Shown here piece after piece: positions 18,268 through 29,738 of a DNA stretch of 64,000 nucleotides. The stretch lies in contig CAWIEX010000023.1 in the NCBI GenBank assembly GCA_963835295.1, positions 124,001-188,000 of the forward strand. The letters run 5' to 3'. This DNA is from JAOPZW01 sp963835295 (GTDB lineage: Bacteria; Actinomycetota; Thermoleophilia; Solirubrobacterales; Solirubrobacteraceae). Positions within the stretch are counted from its first letter, which is position 1. Each line of letters opens with the position of its first letter. Position numbers and translations under genes: made by a program. The notes under the pieces are model-generated. The model was not told where the DNA came from and made no database searches. It was given only the letters and a program-made list of their open reading frames with translations.

Positions 18268-20054
18268 ATGAGCGCAAGGGGCGAGCTGGTGCACGGAGGG
18301 CGACGCGGCCACTGGCTGGTGGGAGCGGTTGCGTGCGCCGCGGCGCTCACGCTCTGCGCTGCTCCGGCGCGAGCGGCCGACGCGGTGATCCCCGGGAACC
18401 CGCTGACCATCTACGCCAACGACAACGGCCAGCTTCAGGTCGTGTTCGGCGCGAGCACGACCGGCGAGTTCTTCCCGCCGGCCGCGACTCCGGCCAACGC
18501 CGGCCTGAACATCGCGGTGCAACAGATCGGCAGCAGCGCGCCGCGCACCGACCTGGAGGTCTTCGGGTTCGGCGCATACGACCCCGAGCTGCCTGCTCCG
18601 ACCGTCGTTGGCAACGGGACCGCCGCGAGTCCGTACACGCTCACGGCGCGTTTCAGCGCCGGCGGGAACATCCACATCGTGGAGACGCTCACGTACGTCA
18701 ACGGGACCACGGAAGTCGGCGTGCGCTACAGCATCGTCGCCTTCGACAACTCCGTCCACGGCCGGCTCTACGAGGCCGCAGACCTCTACGTCTCTGGCGA
18801 CGACCACGGAGTGGGGTTCGTCGGGAGTGGGCCGCGTCAGATCGGCGGGATCAACCAGGCCGCGGGCAGCTCGGGGCGCCTGGTCCAGATCACCCCTTGG
18901 CAGCACTTCCAGGAGTCGTACTACGACAACGTCTTCTCGGTGATCCGCAACACGACCGACACAGGGGCACCGAATCTCAGCGACACGGTTGATCCGACGT
19001 TGGTCGACAACGGCGTTGGGGTGCAGTGGAACTTCGAGAACCTCGACGCGAACACGCCCCAGGTCTTCCAGACGGTGTGGCGCTTCAGCCACTTCTCGGC
19101 CCTCGACCTCGCCGCCACCCCCGCCGAGGTCACCGGCAAGACCGCGACGGTCACCGTGACGGCTCGGAATGCAGACGGCGGCCCGGATCCCGGACGCACC
19201 GTGCGCTACGCGATCGCCGGGGCCAACCCGGGCGCGGGTGCGGTCACGACAGGCGCTGACGGCACGGCCGCGATCTCGTGGACCGGCAAGAACGTCGGGA
19301 CCGACACCTTCGGTGCGTTCACGGACATCAACGAGAACGGCGTCCGGGACGCCAACGAGCCCGAGCGGACCGCGACGGTGACGTGGACGGCTCCGCCGCC
19401 GCCCGCGCCGCCCGTGCCGGGCAAGTCCGTCGTCGTGCGCGTGGTCTCGGGCGAGGTTTTCATCAAGCTCCCGGGCAGCGGGCGTGCGCGAGCGACCGGG
19501 CCGCCCAGGGGCTTCGTCCCCTTCACCGGCGCGGCCAACATCCCGGTCGGCTCGCAACTCGACACGCGCAAGGGCCGGGTGGCGCTGACCTCGGCGGCCA
19601 CCACGGGTGGTGCGAAGACGCAGACGGCGGATTTCTACAAGGGCATCTTCCAGGTCAAGCAGAGCGTGCCGAAGAAGAAGCCCGCGAAGCCGAAGGCGCT
19701 CGTCACGGATCTCGTCATGAAGGGTCAGATCGCGCGCTCGCAGTGCGCGCCGCTGAAGGGCGCGCGGTCCGCGGCGGTGGACGCCAAGAAGAAGAAGAAG
19801 GGGCCGAAGTCGGTCCTCGGCAAGCTGTGGGGCAGCGGCAAGGGCAAGTTCCGCACGGACGGCAAGTACAGCTCAGCGACGGTGCGCGGCACGATCTGGC
19901 TGGTCGCAGGACGAGCTGCGACGGGACGCTGACCAAGGTCAGGCGCGGCACGGTCCGGGTCCGCGACCTACGCCGCAAGAAGACCGTGACGGTCAAGGCG
20001 GGCCACAGCTACCTCGCGCGCGCCCAGCGGGCGGCAGAAGACCAAGCGGCGCTG
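18268..20054 (+). CDS. FecR-like secreted array protein B (frame change near the end)
   Basis: The ATG at 18268 is preceded by GGGGCGAG, like copy A. Signal peptide about 1-34, then the same three-part layout: N-terminal domain (VIPGNPLTIYANDNGQLQVV), Ig-like domain and FecR-like domain. The frame is open to 19932; around 19905-19915 the sequence departs from the consensus WLxxDxCDGT and the frame moves. DGTLTKVRRGTVRVRD and KAGHSYLARAQR continue in another frame to about 20054. A second shift near 20030 is likely. Its C-terminal 190 nt nearly match copy C. Probably intact in the cell. Confidence 0.7.
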
Positions 20055-21791
20055 ACCCGGTCCCGCGTTGCGTCGGACCGGAGCGCGGGGTAGCTTGCGC
20101 GCCGTGGGGGCGCGTCACCGCACGCACCCGGGACGCCCGGCCAGCAGATGGCCAGCGCTGGTCGTCGCGTGCGTGGCGCTCATCGCGCTCATCCCTGCGC
20201 CCGCGCGGGCGGCCAACGGGACGATCCTGGGCGCCCCGCTGACTATCTACGCCAACGACAGCGGGCAGCTGCAGATGGTCTTCGCGGGCGCGCTCAGCGG
20301 TGAGTTCTTCAACGGCACAGCCGCGCCGGGCAAGGGCGGGCTCAGCGTCGCGATCTCGACGGGCAACGCGTACGCGGTCTACGGCATCCGTGGCGGCAAC
20401 AACTTCACGCCCCTCACTCCTCCATCGGTGAGCGGCGACGGGAGCGCGGCCAACCCGTGGATCCTGCACACGACCTACCGCGCTATGGCGGCGACCGGCG
20501 GACAGCTGCTCACCGTCGACGAGCGTGTCGTCTACATCAACGGGACCACGCAGGTCGGCTTGCAGTACACCATCACCCCCGCAGCAGCTCTACCGGACGT
20601 GCGGCTGTACGAGACGGGCGACATCCTGCCGGGCGGCGGCTATGCGGCGTCGGGCTTCGTGACGGGCGCGGCGCCAACGCGCCGAGTTGGCGGCCAGGGC
20701 CTCTACAACGGAGTTGGGGGCTCGGGCAGCCTTCTGGAGATCGATCAGTGGTCGCACTTCCAGGAGGCGTATTCCGGCACGATCGACAACGCGGTCAGCA
20801 ACGTGTCCCTCGCTGCCACGGGCTTGAACGACCAGGTCGTGAGCACCGTCCAGAGCAACGGGGCCGGCGTGGCCGCGCAGTGGAACCTCGGGGCGGTGAA
20901 CCCCACCTCCGGCGCGGTCACCCGCTCGACGGCGTGGTCCTTCAGCCGCACGAGCGCGCTCAGCCTCGCCTCGGCGAGCGCCGCTGTGGCCACCGGGCAG
21001 AACGCGACGGTCAACGTCACCGCGCGCACCAACGACGGCGTGCCCGATGCGGGGCGCAGCGTCGTCTACGCCGTCACCGGCGCCAACCCGACCAGCGGCG
21101 CGGTCACCACCGCGGCTGACGGGACTGGCCGCGATCACGTGGACCGGCACCGCGGTCGGAACCGACACGCTCACAGCGTTCGCCGATCGCGACGGCAACG
21201 GTGCGTGGGACGTCAACACCGAGCCGCGCCAGATCGCGACCATCATCTGGAGCCAGGGCGTCGCGCCGCGGCGCCGCCGCCGCCGCCCCGCCGCCGGTGC
21301 CGGGTAAGTCGGTGGTCGTGAAGGTGGTGTCAGGCGAGGTGTTCATCAAGCTCCCGGGCAGCGGCCGTGGTGCCCGGGCGACCGGCCCGCCGAAGGGGTT
21401 CGTCCCGTTCACCGGCGCCGCCAACATCCCGGTCGGCTCGCAGCTGGACACGAGCAAGGGCCGGGTGGCGCTGACCTCGGCGGCCGACACCGCCGGCGTG
21501 AAGACGCAGACGGTCGGACTTCTACAAGGGCATCTTCCAGGTCAAGCAGAGCGTGCCGAAGAAGAAGCCCGCGAAGCCCAAGGCGCTCGTCACCGACCTC
21601 GTGATGAAGGGGCAGATCGCGCGATCGCAATGCGCGCCCCTGAAGGGCGCGCGGTCCGCGGCGGTGGACGCCAAGAAGAAGAAGAAGGGACCGAAGTCGG
21701 TCCTCGGCAAGCTGTGGGGCAGCGGCAAGGGCAAGTTCCGCACGGACGGCAAGTACAGCTCTGCGACGGTGCGCGGCACGATCTGGCTCGT
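19711..21791 (+). repeat. Near-identical C-terminal DNA in copies B and C
   Basis: About 190 nt at 19711-19905 and 21600-21791 (encoding LVMKGQIARSQC through TVRGTIWL) differ at roughly seven positions by eye, far less than the upstream halves of the same genes. This indicates recent duplication or gene conversion limited to the 3' ends. Similar but more diverged segments occur in A, D, E and F. Confidence 0.7.
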
Positions 21792-21942
21792 CGAGGACCG
21801 CTGCGAAGGGACGTTCACGAAGGTCAGGCGCGGCACGGTCCGGGTCCGCGACCTCAAGCGCAAGAAGACGATCACCGTCAAAGCGGGTCACAGCTACCTC
21901 GCGCGCGCCGTGACCTCGAAGTCGCGGAGGAAGAAGAAGTGA
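20104..21942 (+). CDS. FecR-like secreted array protein C (several frame changes)
   Basis: Start taken at GTG 20104 (TTG 20095 possible); signal peptide through ARA, then GTILGAPLTIYANDSGQLQ. N-terminal domain, Ig-like domain (NVTARTNDGVPDAGRSV) and FecR-like domain (GEVFIKLPGSGRGARATGPP, PVGSQLDTSKGRVALTSA). Frame moves near 21125 (extra base in DGT-AAITW), 21275 (Pro-rich linker) and 21515 (KTQT-ADFYKG). The last part MPKKKPAKPKALVTDLVMKG to the stop at 21942 is open. The stop overlaps the start of copy D (GTGA), showing operon arrangement. Confidence 0.65.
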
Positions 21943-23322
21943 CCAGACGAACCGCTTCGGTCCTCGGGGCGATGACGCTCGCGCTCGCGGCCGCCCCCGC
22001 CGCCCGCGCGGCCACCGCGACCATCGACGGGTCGCCGCTGAACATCACCGTCAGCGACATCGGGTCGATCCAGATCACGCGCGACGGTGCCACGACCGGC
22101 GAGTTCACGCCGCAGCCGTCGCAGCCCGCGTACGCGGGCTTCACCGCCTCGCTGCGGCGCACGCCGACCGGCACGCTGACCGGGTTCAGCTACACGGCCG
22201 GCGGGGGCTTCCTCTTCACGCCCGCGAGCCCGGCGCCGACCGTGACCGGCGACGGTCAGGCGACCCCGTTCGATCCTCACCGCGAACTTCGACGCGGTGG
22301 CCGGCGGCGTCCCGGTCGCGAACATCGCCGAGCAGATCGTCTACGCCAACGGCAGCTCGACCGTGGAGGTCGTACTACTCGATCACGAACACCACGCCGG
22401 ACTCGGCTCGACGCTGAGCGGCCGCTTCTTCGAGTCGGCCGACCTCAACGTCGGCGGCAACGGCAGCGGGACCGGCACGTTCACCGCGACCCCGATCCGC
22501 CAGGTCGGCGGCGTCAACCCGACGAACGGGCGCACCGCCACGCTCTTCGAGGTCACGCCGTGGACGCACTACCAGGAGGACGCGAACTCGACGATCCAGA
22601 ACATCGTCAACAGCAACCTCGCCACGCCGCCGAACCTCGCCGACACGATCAACCCGAGTCTGGTCGACAACGGCGTGGCGGTGCAGTGGGATCTCGCGAG
22701 CCTCGGCCCGGGCGAGAACACCGGGGAGGGGGTCGTCTGGAACTTCGGGAACACGACGTCGCAGCCCGCGCCGCCGGTGCCGGGCAAGGCCGTGAACGTC
22801 AACGTGGTCTCGGGGCAGGTCCTCCTGAAGGTGCCCGGCGGCCATTTCGTCCCGCTCAGCGGCGCGACGCAGATCCCGGTCGGCTCCCAGCTCGACACCA
22901 CGAAGGGGCGCGTCAAGCTGACCTCGGCGGCGACCAAGGCCGGCAAGACGCAGGCCTCCGACTTCTACGACGGGATCTTCCAGGTCAAGCAGTCGGTGCC
23001 GAAGACGCCGGGTGCGCTGACCACGGACGTCGTGCTCAAGGGCCAGGCGTCGCGGGCCGCGTGCTCGGTACGCAGCGTCGACAAGAAGAAGGGCCCCAAG
23101 ACCGTGCTCGGCAAGCTGTGGGGCAGCGGCAAGGGCAAGTTCCGTACGGCGGGCAAGTACGCCTCGGCGACCGTGCGCGGGACGATCTGGCTGACCCAGG
23201 ACGAGTGCGACGGGACCCTCATCAGGGTCAAGCGCGGCACCGTGCAGGTCCGCGATCTCACCCGCCACAAGACCGTCACGATCAGGGCCGGGCACAGCTA
23301 CCTCGCGCGCGCCAAGAAGTAG
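21939..23322 (+). CDS. FecR-like secreted array protein D (no Ig-like domain)
   Basis: GTG start overlapping the stop of copy C. Signal peptide about 1-24, then ATIDGSPLNITVSDIGSIQI. The N-terminal domain runs directly into the linker PAPPVPGKAVNVNVVSGQ and the FecR-like domain, so the Ig-like unit of A, B, C and E is missing. One frame change near 22272 (TPF-ILTANF) and a pair of compensating ones at about 22374 and 22420. Open from 22297 to the end. The Cys pair is kept (RAACSVRS, DECDGT). Shorter Lys-rich insert than in A-C. Confidence 0.7.
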
Positions 23323-23356
23323 CTTTCGCTACATACGCCATGTAGGTTGGGTGGCC

Positions 23357-25118
23357 GTGGGGGCTGCATGGATGCACCCGTGGCGGCGGCTTGGCCCACC
23401 TCGGGTCATCGTCGCGGCGTGCATGGCGCTGGCCGCGCCCGCGTCGGCGCAGGCGGCCGACGGCGTCATCGACGGCTCGCCCCTGAACATCTACGCCAAC
23501 GACGTCGGGCGGCTGCAGGCCGGCTTCGACGGCGTCGCCAGCGGCGAGTTCTACACGGGCGCCCTGATGCCGAACGACGGCGGGATCAGCGTCGCGGTCC
23601 AAGCGGTCGGCGCCAACGCCTTCACGGTCTACGGCCGCGCCGGGGGGAGGACCCTCACCCCGGTGTCGGCGCCGGTCGTCACGGGCAACGGCAGCGCGGG
23701 CACGCCGTGGCGGCTGACGACGGCGTTCAGAGCGACCGATCCGGCCACGGGCGGGGATCTCCTCGACGTCAACGAGGTCCTGGAGTACGTGAACGGGACC
23801 GGCGACCTGACCGTGACCTACATGCTCAGCGCGCCGACCGCGCTGAGCAACGTGCGCCTGTACCACTCGGCTTCGGTGCTTCCCGCCAGCAGCTACCTCG
23901 CGACGGGCTTCCTCGTGCCAGGGCCGGCCCGCCGGGTCGGCGCGCAGGCGCTCGGCCGCGACAGCGGGGGGTCCCGACGACCTCGTCGAGGTCACCCCGT
24001 GGTCTGCCTTCCAGGAGGCGACCGCGAGCGTGATCGGCAACACGATCAGCGCGGTGAGCACGGGCGCGCCCGGGTTCAACAACACCGTCGATCCCACCCG
24101 CTCCAGCAACGGCGCGGGGATGGGCGCGCAGTGGAACCTGGGTCGATGGCCTCGCCGGCGACCGTCGCGGTGACCTGGCACTTCAGCCGCACGAGCTCGC
24201 TCGCGCTGGCCGTGCCGAGCGTCGCCCAGACGACGGGCCAGACGGTCCAGGTCCCGGTCACAGCGCGGGACGACGACGGCGGCCCCGATGCCGGGCTCGC
24301 GGTCCGCTACACGATCACCGGGGTGAGCGCGGGCAGCGGCGCGGTGACGACCGGGGCCGACGGCACCGCTACTGATCAGGTGGCTCGGCGCGAAGACCGG
24401 CACCGACACCCTGACCGCCTTCGTCGATCGCGACGGCAATGGGACGTGGGACGTCAACACCGAGCCGCGCCAGATCGTGACCGTGACCTTCGCGCCGCTC
24501 CCCCCGCCGGTCCCCGGCAAGGCGGTCAACGTCGGCGTCGTCTCCGGCCAGGTCTTCGTCAAGCTCGCCCGCGCGGGCGGCCGGGCGACCGGGCCTACGA
24601 AGGGCTTCGTGCCCCTCGCCGGCCAGCTGCAGATCCCCGTCGGCTCGCAGGTCGACAGCGCGCCAGGGTCGCGTCAACCTCGTCTCGGCCGCCGACACCG
24701 GCGGCAAGAAGACGCAGGCGGCGAACTTCTACGACGGCGTCTTCCAGGTCAAGCAGGCGCTGCCCAAGAAGAAGGTCAAGAAGACGACTGCGCTCGTGAC
24801 GGACATCGTGCTGAAGGGCCAGGGCGTCGCGCGCGACTGTGCTCGGTGCGCAGCGTGTTCAAGAAGAAGGGCCCGAAGTCGGTGCTGGGCAAGCTGTGGG
24901 GGAGCGGCAAGGGCAAGTTCCGCACGAGCGGCAAGTACGCGTCGGCGACCGTGCGCGGGACGATCTGGCTGACGCAGGGCGAGTGCGACGGCACCCTCAC
25001 GCGCGTGAAGCGCGGCGTCGTGCAGGTGCGCGACTTCAAGCGCAAGAAGACGGTGACCGTGAAGGCCGGCCACAGCTACCTCGCTCGGGCGGCGAGCGCG
25101 AAGCGCCGCGCACAGTGA
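23357..25118 (+). CDS. FecR-like secreted array protein E (several frame changes)
   Basis: Start could be GTG 23351, GTG 23357 or ATG 23372; 23357 matches the copy C context. Signal peptide ends SAQA; mature DGVIDGSPLNIYANDVGRLQ. N-terminal domain, Ig-like domain (PVTARDDDGGPDAGLAV) and FecR-like domain (GQVFVKLARAGGRATGPTKG, FYDGVFQVKQALPKKK, KLWGSGKGKFRTSGKYASAT). Frame moves near 23965, 24140, 24370, 24665 and 24837, each restoring family-consensus sequence in the next frame. Cys pair present (ARDC region, GECDGT). Ends 147 nt before copy F; that gap shows nothing but GC-rich sequence. Confidence 0.65.
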
Positions 25119-25265
25119 GCGCGCTCCCCGCGCGCGCGTGCGCCCGCCGGCGCGTAACCGCTTCGCCCACACGCGGTACTCCTCGCCACGGGGAGGTCTG
25201 GCGCGCACGCGCTCGTTCTCCAGTGGTCTTGTGAGGAATCGCACCCGGGGGCCGTTGTTCCGCTG

Positions 25266-27130
25266 ATGAGGCGCACGATCTGGGCAAGGACGCTGGTCGC
25301 AGGCGCGGCCCTGGGGTTGCTGGCGGCTGTGCCAGCCGGGGCGACCGTCACACCGACGACGAGCGGCACGACGCTGGCGAGTGCGATGGCGATGCCGCAG
25401 CAGGCCTTCCCGACGACGAGCCTCGCGTTGCCGCCGACCGGCACTCCGGCCGGTACGGCGCCCGAGCGTGCTGCCGCCGTTCCCCTACGTCAGCCCGTAC
25501 GCGGTGCTCAGCACCGGCGACGCCACCGTCTCCGACCAGCCGGGCAAGCCGACGAGTGCCGATGACGGCGGGACCCCCACGCCAACCGGCGGCCATGGCG
25601 ACTCCAACTACGACACCACGATCCTCACCCTCGGCCGTGTGAGCGTCCCGACCGGTCTGACCTGCCTGTCCTTCAACTTCCGGTTCCTCTCTGCGGACTA
25701 CCCGTCCGGCCTGACGAGCCCGTACAACGACGCGTTCATCGCCGAGGTCGCGCCCAACTCCAGCGGCCAGTCGCAATGGCTCGCGATGGGGACAACGATC
25801 CAGAAGCTCGACCAGGACTTCGCCGTGACGAGTGACGGCAAGCCGATCACCGTCAAGTCGACCGGCGTAGCCACGATGTCGCCGGCGGAGGCCGCCGGCA
25901 CGCCGTACGCCGCCGCCACAGCGCCGCTGCGCGCGCAGGTGCCCGTGACGCCGGGCGACATCCTCCTGCTGTTCTTCTCGATCTTCGATCACGGCAACGC
26001 CACGGGCGACAGCGCGGTCTTCATCGACCAGCTCGGCTTCACCAACGCGACGTGCTCCAGGGGCGTCGTCTCCCTCGAGCCGGCCGTCGCGATCACCGGG
26101 CCCACCGTCGCCGCCACCGTCAACACGGCGACGCCCACGCTCACCGGCACCGCCGGCAACGCGGCGGGCGATGCGCCCACGGTGACGGTCCGCATCTACA
26201 ACGGGGCCGTGCCGGCCGGCGCGCCGGTCCAGACCCTGTCCGCGCCGCGCATCGGCAACTCGTGGTCCGCGCAGGCGGCCGCGCTCGCTCCCGGGCCAGT
26301 ACACGGCGCAGGCCACGCAGGCCAACGCGCAGGCCGATGGTGTCAGCGCCCCGACCACCTTCACCGTCCCGCCCGGGGCAGCCGGGACCGGCGGGGCGGC
26401 CAGCAGCGGCTCGAGCAGCGAGCAGGGCCAGGGCGACCGCGACAAACGACGGGATCCCGGACAGCCAGGACACCTCCGACGGCTCGCTGCCGCCGGGGCC
26501 CCGGCAAGACCTTCGATGCGCGCGTGGTCTCCGGCGACGTCTTCATCAAGTACCCGCCGGGCACCGGCCCGCGGGCGGCGGTGACCCCGCTGAAGGGGTT
26601 CGTGCCGCTGCAGGGCGCGGCGAACGTCCCGATGGGCGCGCAGCTCGACACGCGCAAGGGCCGCGTGGCCGTGACGTCGGCCCACGACACGAGCGGGCGC
26701 GCGGCGCAGACGGCCGACTTCTACGACGGTGTCTTCCAGGTCAAGCAGTCGGTGCCCCGGACGAAGCCCAAGAAGGCCAAGGCGCATCATCACCGATCTG
26801 GTGCTCAAGGGCGAGCCGCCGCGCTCGGAGTGCGCGCCGATCAAGGGCGCCTCGGCGGCCGCGGCCACGAAGAAGAAGCGCGGCGGGAAGTCGGTCCTCG
26901 GCAGCCTATGGGGCAGCGGCAAGGGCAAGTTCCGCACGAACGGCAAGTACAGCTCGGCCACCGTGCGCGGGACCATCTGGTTGACCCAGGATCGCTGCGA
27001 TGGGACGTTGACCAAGGTGAAGCGCGGGATCGTGAGCGTTCGGGACTTCAAGCGCCGCAAGACGGTCTCGGTGAAGGCCGGGCACAGCTACCTCGCGCGC
27101 GCCGCGAGCAGTGCGAAGCGCTCGAGGTGA
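25266..27130 (+). CDS. Array protein F: choice-of-anchor L domain with FecR-like C-terminus
   Basis: ATG 25266, signal peptide ending PAGA. The N-terminal domain differs from A-E: a choice-of-anchor L domain (CLSFNFRFLSADYPSGLTSP, NDAFIAEV, QLGFTNATC), then an Ig-like unit (ATPTLTGTAGNAAGDAPTVT). The C-terminal FecR-like domain is shared (GDVFIKYPPGTGPRAAVTP, FYDGVFQVKQSVPRTKPKK, LWGSGKGKFRTNGKYSSAT, AGHSYLARA). Frame moves near 25465, 26295, 26440, 26505 and 26785. Same C-terminal module on a different head, so the C-terminus is the common functional part. A kinase gene begins 16 nt after the stop. Confidence 0.68.
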
Positions 27131-27146
27131 CGGCGGCCGGGTCAGC

Positions 27147-28031
27147 ATGGCGCCCGACGCGCGCATCGGCTCTGAGCTGGCGGGCTATCGCATCGAGGCT
27201 CCGATCGGACGCGGCGGGATGGGGATCGTGTACCGCGCCGAGCAGGTGCGCGCGGGGGCGCAAGGTCGCGCTCAAGCTGCTGGCCCCCGAGCTGGCCGAG
27301 AACCAGGCCTTCCGCGCGCGCTTCGCGCACGAGTCGCGGCTGGCCGGGATCCTCGACCACCCCCACATCGTGCCGCTCCTCGAGGCGGGCGAGGTCGACG
27401 GGCTGCTGTTCATCAGCATGCACTACGTCGAGGGCACCGACCTGCGCGACCTGCTCTCGCGCGAGGGCCGCCTCGCGCCCGAGCGGTGCGCTCGCCATCG
27501 CCGCTCAGGTCGCAAGCGCGCTCGACGCCGCCCATGACCGCGGCCTCGTCCACCGCGACGTCAAGCCCGCCAACATCCTCATCGCCGGCGACGCGCCCGC
27601 CGACCGCCCCGAGCACTGGTTCCTGACCGACTTCGGCCTGACGAAGGACACCTCCTCCGCCGGTCGAGCTCACGGCCACCGGGACCTTCGTCGGCACCAT
27701 CGACTACATCGCTCCCGAGCAGATCGAGGGCGCCAAGCCCACCGGCCACGGCGACCAGTACGCGCTCGCCTGCGTGCTCTTCGAGTGCGTGACCGGCCGG
27801 CTGCCCTTCGCGCGCAACGACGAGATCAGCGTGATGTGGGCGCACCTGCAGGACGAGCCGCCCACCCTCACCGCGCTGGGCACCAACCTGCCCGCCGCCA
27901 TCGACGCCGTCATCCTGCGCGCCCTGGCCAAGGACCCCAGGCAGCGCTACGCGACCTGCACGGCCCTGGTCGCCGCCGCGCGCGCCGCGCTGTCGCCCGA
28001 CGCGGCCGGGACACCGCGCCGCCCCGGCTAG
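27147..28031 (+). CDS. Ser/Thr protein kinase in the FecR-like locus
   Basis: About 294 residues after joining frames. ATG 27147; kinase domain from ELAGYRIEAPIGRGGMGIVY (intact GRGGMG loop), VALKLLAPELA (Lys), LDHPHIVPLLEAGEVDG, RGLVHRDVKPANILIAG, LTDFGLTKDTSS, GTIDYIAPEQIEG, and GDQYALACVLFECVTG. It ends soon after the kinase fold, with no PASTA or membrane segment, so it should be cytosolic. Frame moves near 27258, 27487 and 27662. It follows copy F by 16 nt and converges on the FHA gene, a natural phospho-threonine reader. Confidence 0.8.
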
Positions 28032-28551
28032 CGCGCGACGAAGTAGACGATCAGCGCGACCGCCGTCGCGACGGCGACGAGCACGACGATCGCCGCCGCG
28101 CCCGGATGGCGCGTGGCGCCGCCGCCGCCGGCTGGCGGCGCAGGCGTGAAGGCCCGCAGGGGCTGGCCGCCGACGGCGGCCGCCTTTTCCCGGCACAGCG
28201 GCCGCGGGCGACGGAGGCCGGGGCTCGCGCAGGCGCGTTGCGCTCGGGTCGACCCTGGGCTCGGGCTCGTCGACCTCGATCTCGAGCTCGGTCTCGCCGA
28301 CGATCACGCGGGCGGTCGACGACACCACGACCACGGCAGAGAGCCGGGCGCCGTCGACGAAGGTGCCGTTCGTCGACTCAAGGTCCTCGAAGCTCGACGC
28401 CGTCCTCGTCCAGCGGGCCGCGAGGTGGCGGCGGGGGCTCCTCCTGGTCGCGCACCGTGACGTCGGCGTTCTCGCGCCCGACGACGAGCTCGCCGACCAG
28501 CTCGATGCGCTCCCCGGCGCGAGGCCCCGAGCGGACGATCAGGAAGGCCAT
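28028..28551 (-). CDS. FHA-domain protein with C-terminal membrane anchor
   Basis: ATG 28551 (MAFLIVRSGPRAGERIELVG). FHA motifs: VVGRENADVTVRD, then in the next frame SPRRHLAARW, FEDLESTNGTFVDG and VIVGETELEIEVDEPEP. FHA domains bind phospho-threonine proteins. A variable Pro/Arg-rich linker leads to a hydrophobic C-terminal helix (GAAAIVVLVAVATAVALIVY, final residues VAR), which I read as a membrane anchor. Frame moves near 28440 and 28190. It overlaps the 3' end of the convergent kinase by 4 nt and is divergent from copy G, so kinase and reader are paired. Confidence 0.7.
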
Positions 28552-28694
28552 GCCGGCGACACTAACCGCAACCCCCGCGCGCGCCCACTGCAATTGGTCG
28601 AGCATCGCCAGCCCGACGGGGTCGCGCACACCAGCCACCCGTCGAGGATGACCGTGCGGGCCTTGACCACCGGTCCGGCACGCTCGATAGTCGC

Positions 28695-29352
28695 GTGGTG
28701 CGGCGTTCTCGCAAGCCATGGATCGGCGTGCCCGTGGCGGTGTGCACCATGGCAGCGATCCCGGGCGCGGGGGCGCTCACCCAGCAGGGGCCGGCACCGC
28801 TGCCGCCGCCGGTTGCGGGCAAGACCGTCAACGCCGCGGTGAGGGCCGGGAAGGTGCGCTTCCGCGTGCCCGGGCAGACCGCCTTCGTCGCGCTCACCGC
28901 GCCCCAGCAGGTGCCGGGTCGGACTGACCTTCGACACCACGGCGGGCCGCGTGACGCTGACCTCCGCCGCCGATACCAAAGGCGCCACCCCAGCACGCGT
29001 GGTTCTACGAGGGCACCTTCACCATCGGCCAGACGAGCGGGTCCGCGCCGCTCACGACGCTCACGCTGGCCGGCGCCCTGCGGAACTACAGCGAGGGGGC
29101 GCGGGCGGCCGCGACCGCGCGTAAGCAACGCCACCTGTGGGGCGACGGCAGGGGCCGGTTCCGCACCGGCGGGCGCTTCAGCTCAGCGACCGTCCGCGGC
29201 ACGAGTGGGTGGTCATCGGATCGTTGCGACGGCACGCTCACGCGCGTCGTCCGCGGCTCGGTCACCGTGCGCGACTGCGTGCGGCGCAAGACCGTCATCG
29301 TCCGGGCCGGCAAGCAGTACCTGGCGCGCGAGAGAAGAGAGCGACCGCGTAA
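28695..29352 (+). CDS. Short FecR-like array protein G
   Basis: GTG 28695, N-terminus MVRRSRKPWIGVPVAVCTMA, a signal or anchor. It then goes straight to the linker PLPPPVAGKTVNAAVRAGKV and the FecR-like domain (VALTAPQQVPG; after a frame move FDTTAGRVTLTSAADTKGA; FYEGTFTIGQ; LWGDGRGRFRTGGRFSSAT; RCDGTLTRVVRGSVTVRD; AGKQYLARE). No N-terminal beta or Ig domain, about 215 residues. The first conserved Cys is absent. Frame moves near 28918, 28990 and 29205. The stop at 29352 directly precedes the second DUF3307 gene. Confidence 0.65.
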
Positions 29353-29738
29353 CTGGGTCTACGCTTCGCCGGCTTCCTGGTCGCCCACATGGTGGGCGAC
29401 TACCTGTTTCAGACCGACTGGCAGGCGCGACACAAGCGCGGCGGCCTACGGCGAGCCGGTCGCCCTCCGCGCGCTGGTGTCGCACGTCACCACCTACACG
29501 CTCGCGTTCGTCGCCGGCCCTGATCTGGATCGGCAGCGAGACCGACGCCGGTCGGGTCGCGGTGGCGGCGTGCTGATCTTCATCCCGCACCTGATCGTCG
29601 ACGACGGGCGCGTCGTGCGCTTCTACCTGGCGCGCGTCAAGCGCGCCGACGGCTTCGACGTCGGCTCGCCTCGTCCGTCGACCAGTCCTTCCACGTGCTC
29701 TCGCTCTGCCTCGTCGCGATGCCCATGGGGGCTCGTGA
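29353..29738 (+). CDS. Second DUF3307 family membrane protein (frame-disrupted)
   Basis: Frame-by-frame this matches the protein at 15944: LRFAGFLVAHMVGDYLFQTD, WQARHKRG, LVSHVTTYTLAFV, FIPHLIVDDGRVVRFYLARV, and VDQSFHVLSLCLVAM. Frame moves near 29440, 29515, 29570, 29670 and 29715. No clear start codon precedes LRFAGF, so the N-terminus may also contain an error or use a CTG/other start. If the last frame change is real noise, its stop (TGA 29736-29738) overlaps the cyclase start (GTG 29735). The GDY and DD motifs are kept. Confidence 0.6.

Noticed and set aside
16419..29352. Reading the repeated array as a transposon or integrated element
   Set aside because: No transposase, integrase, terminal repeats or composition change at its borders; the repeats are coding and domain-aligned.
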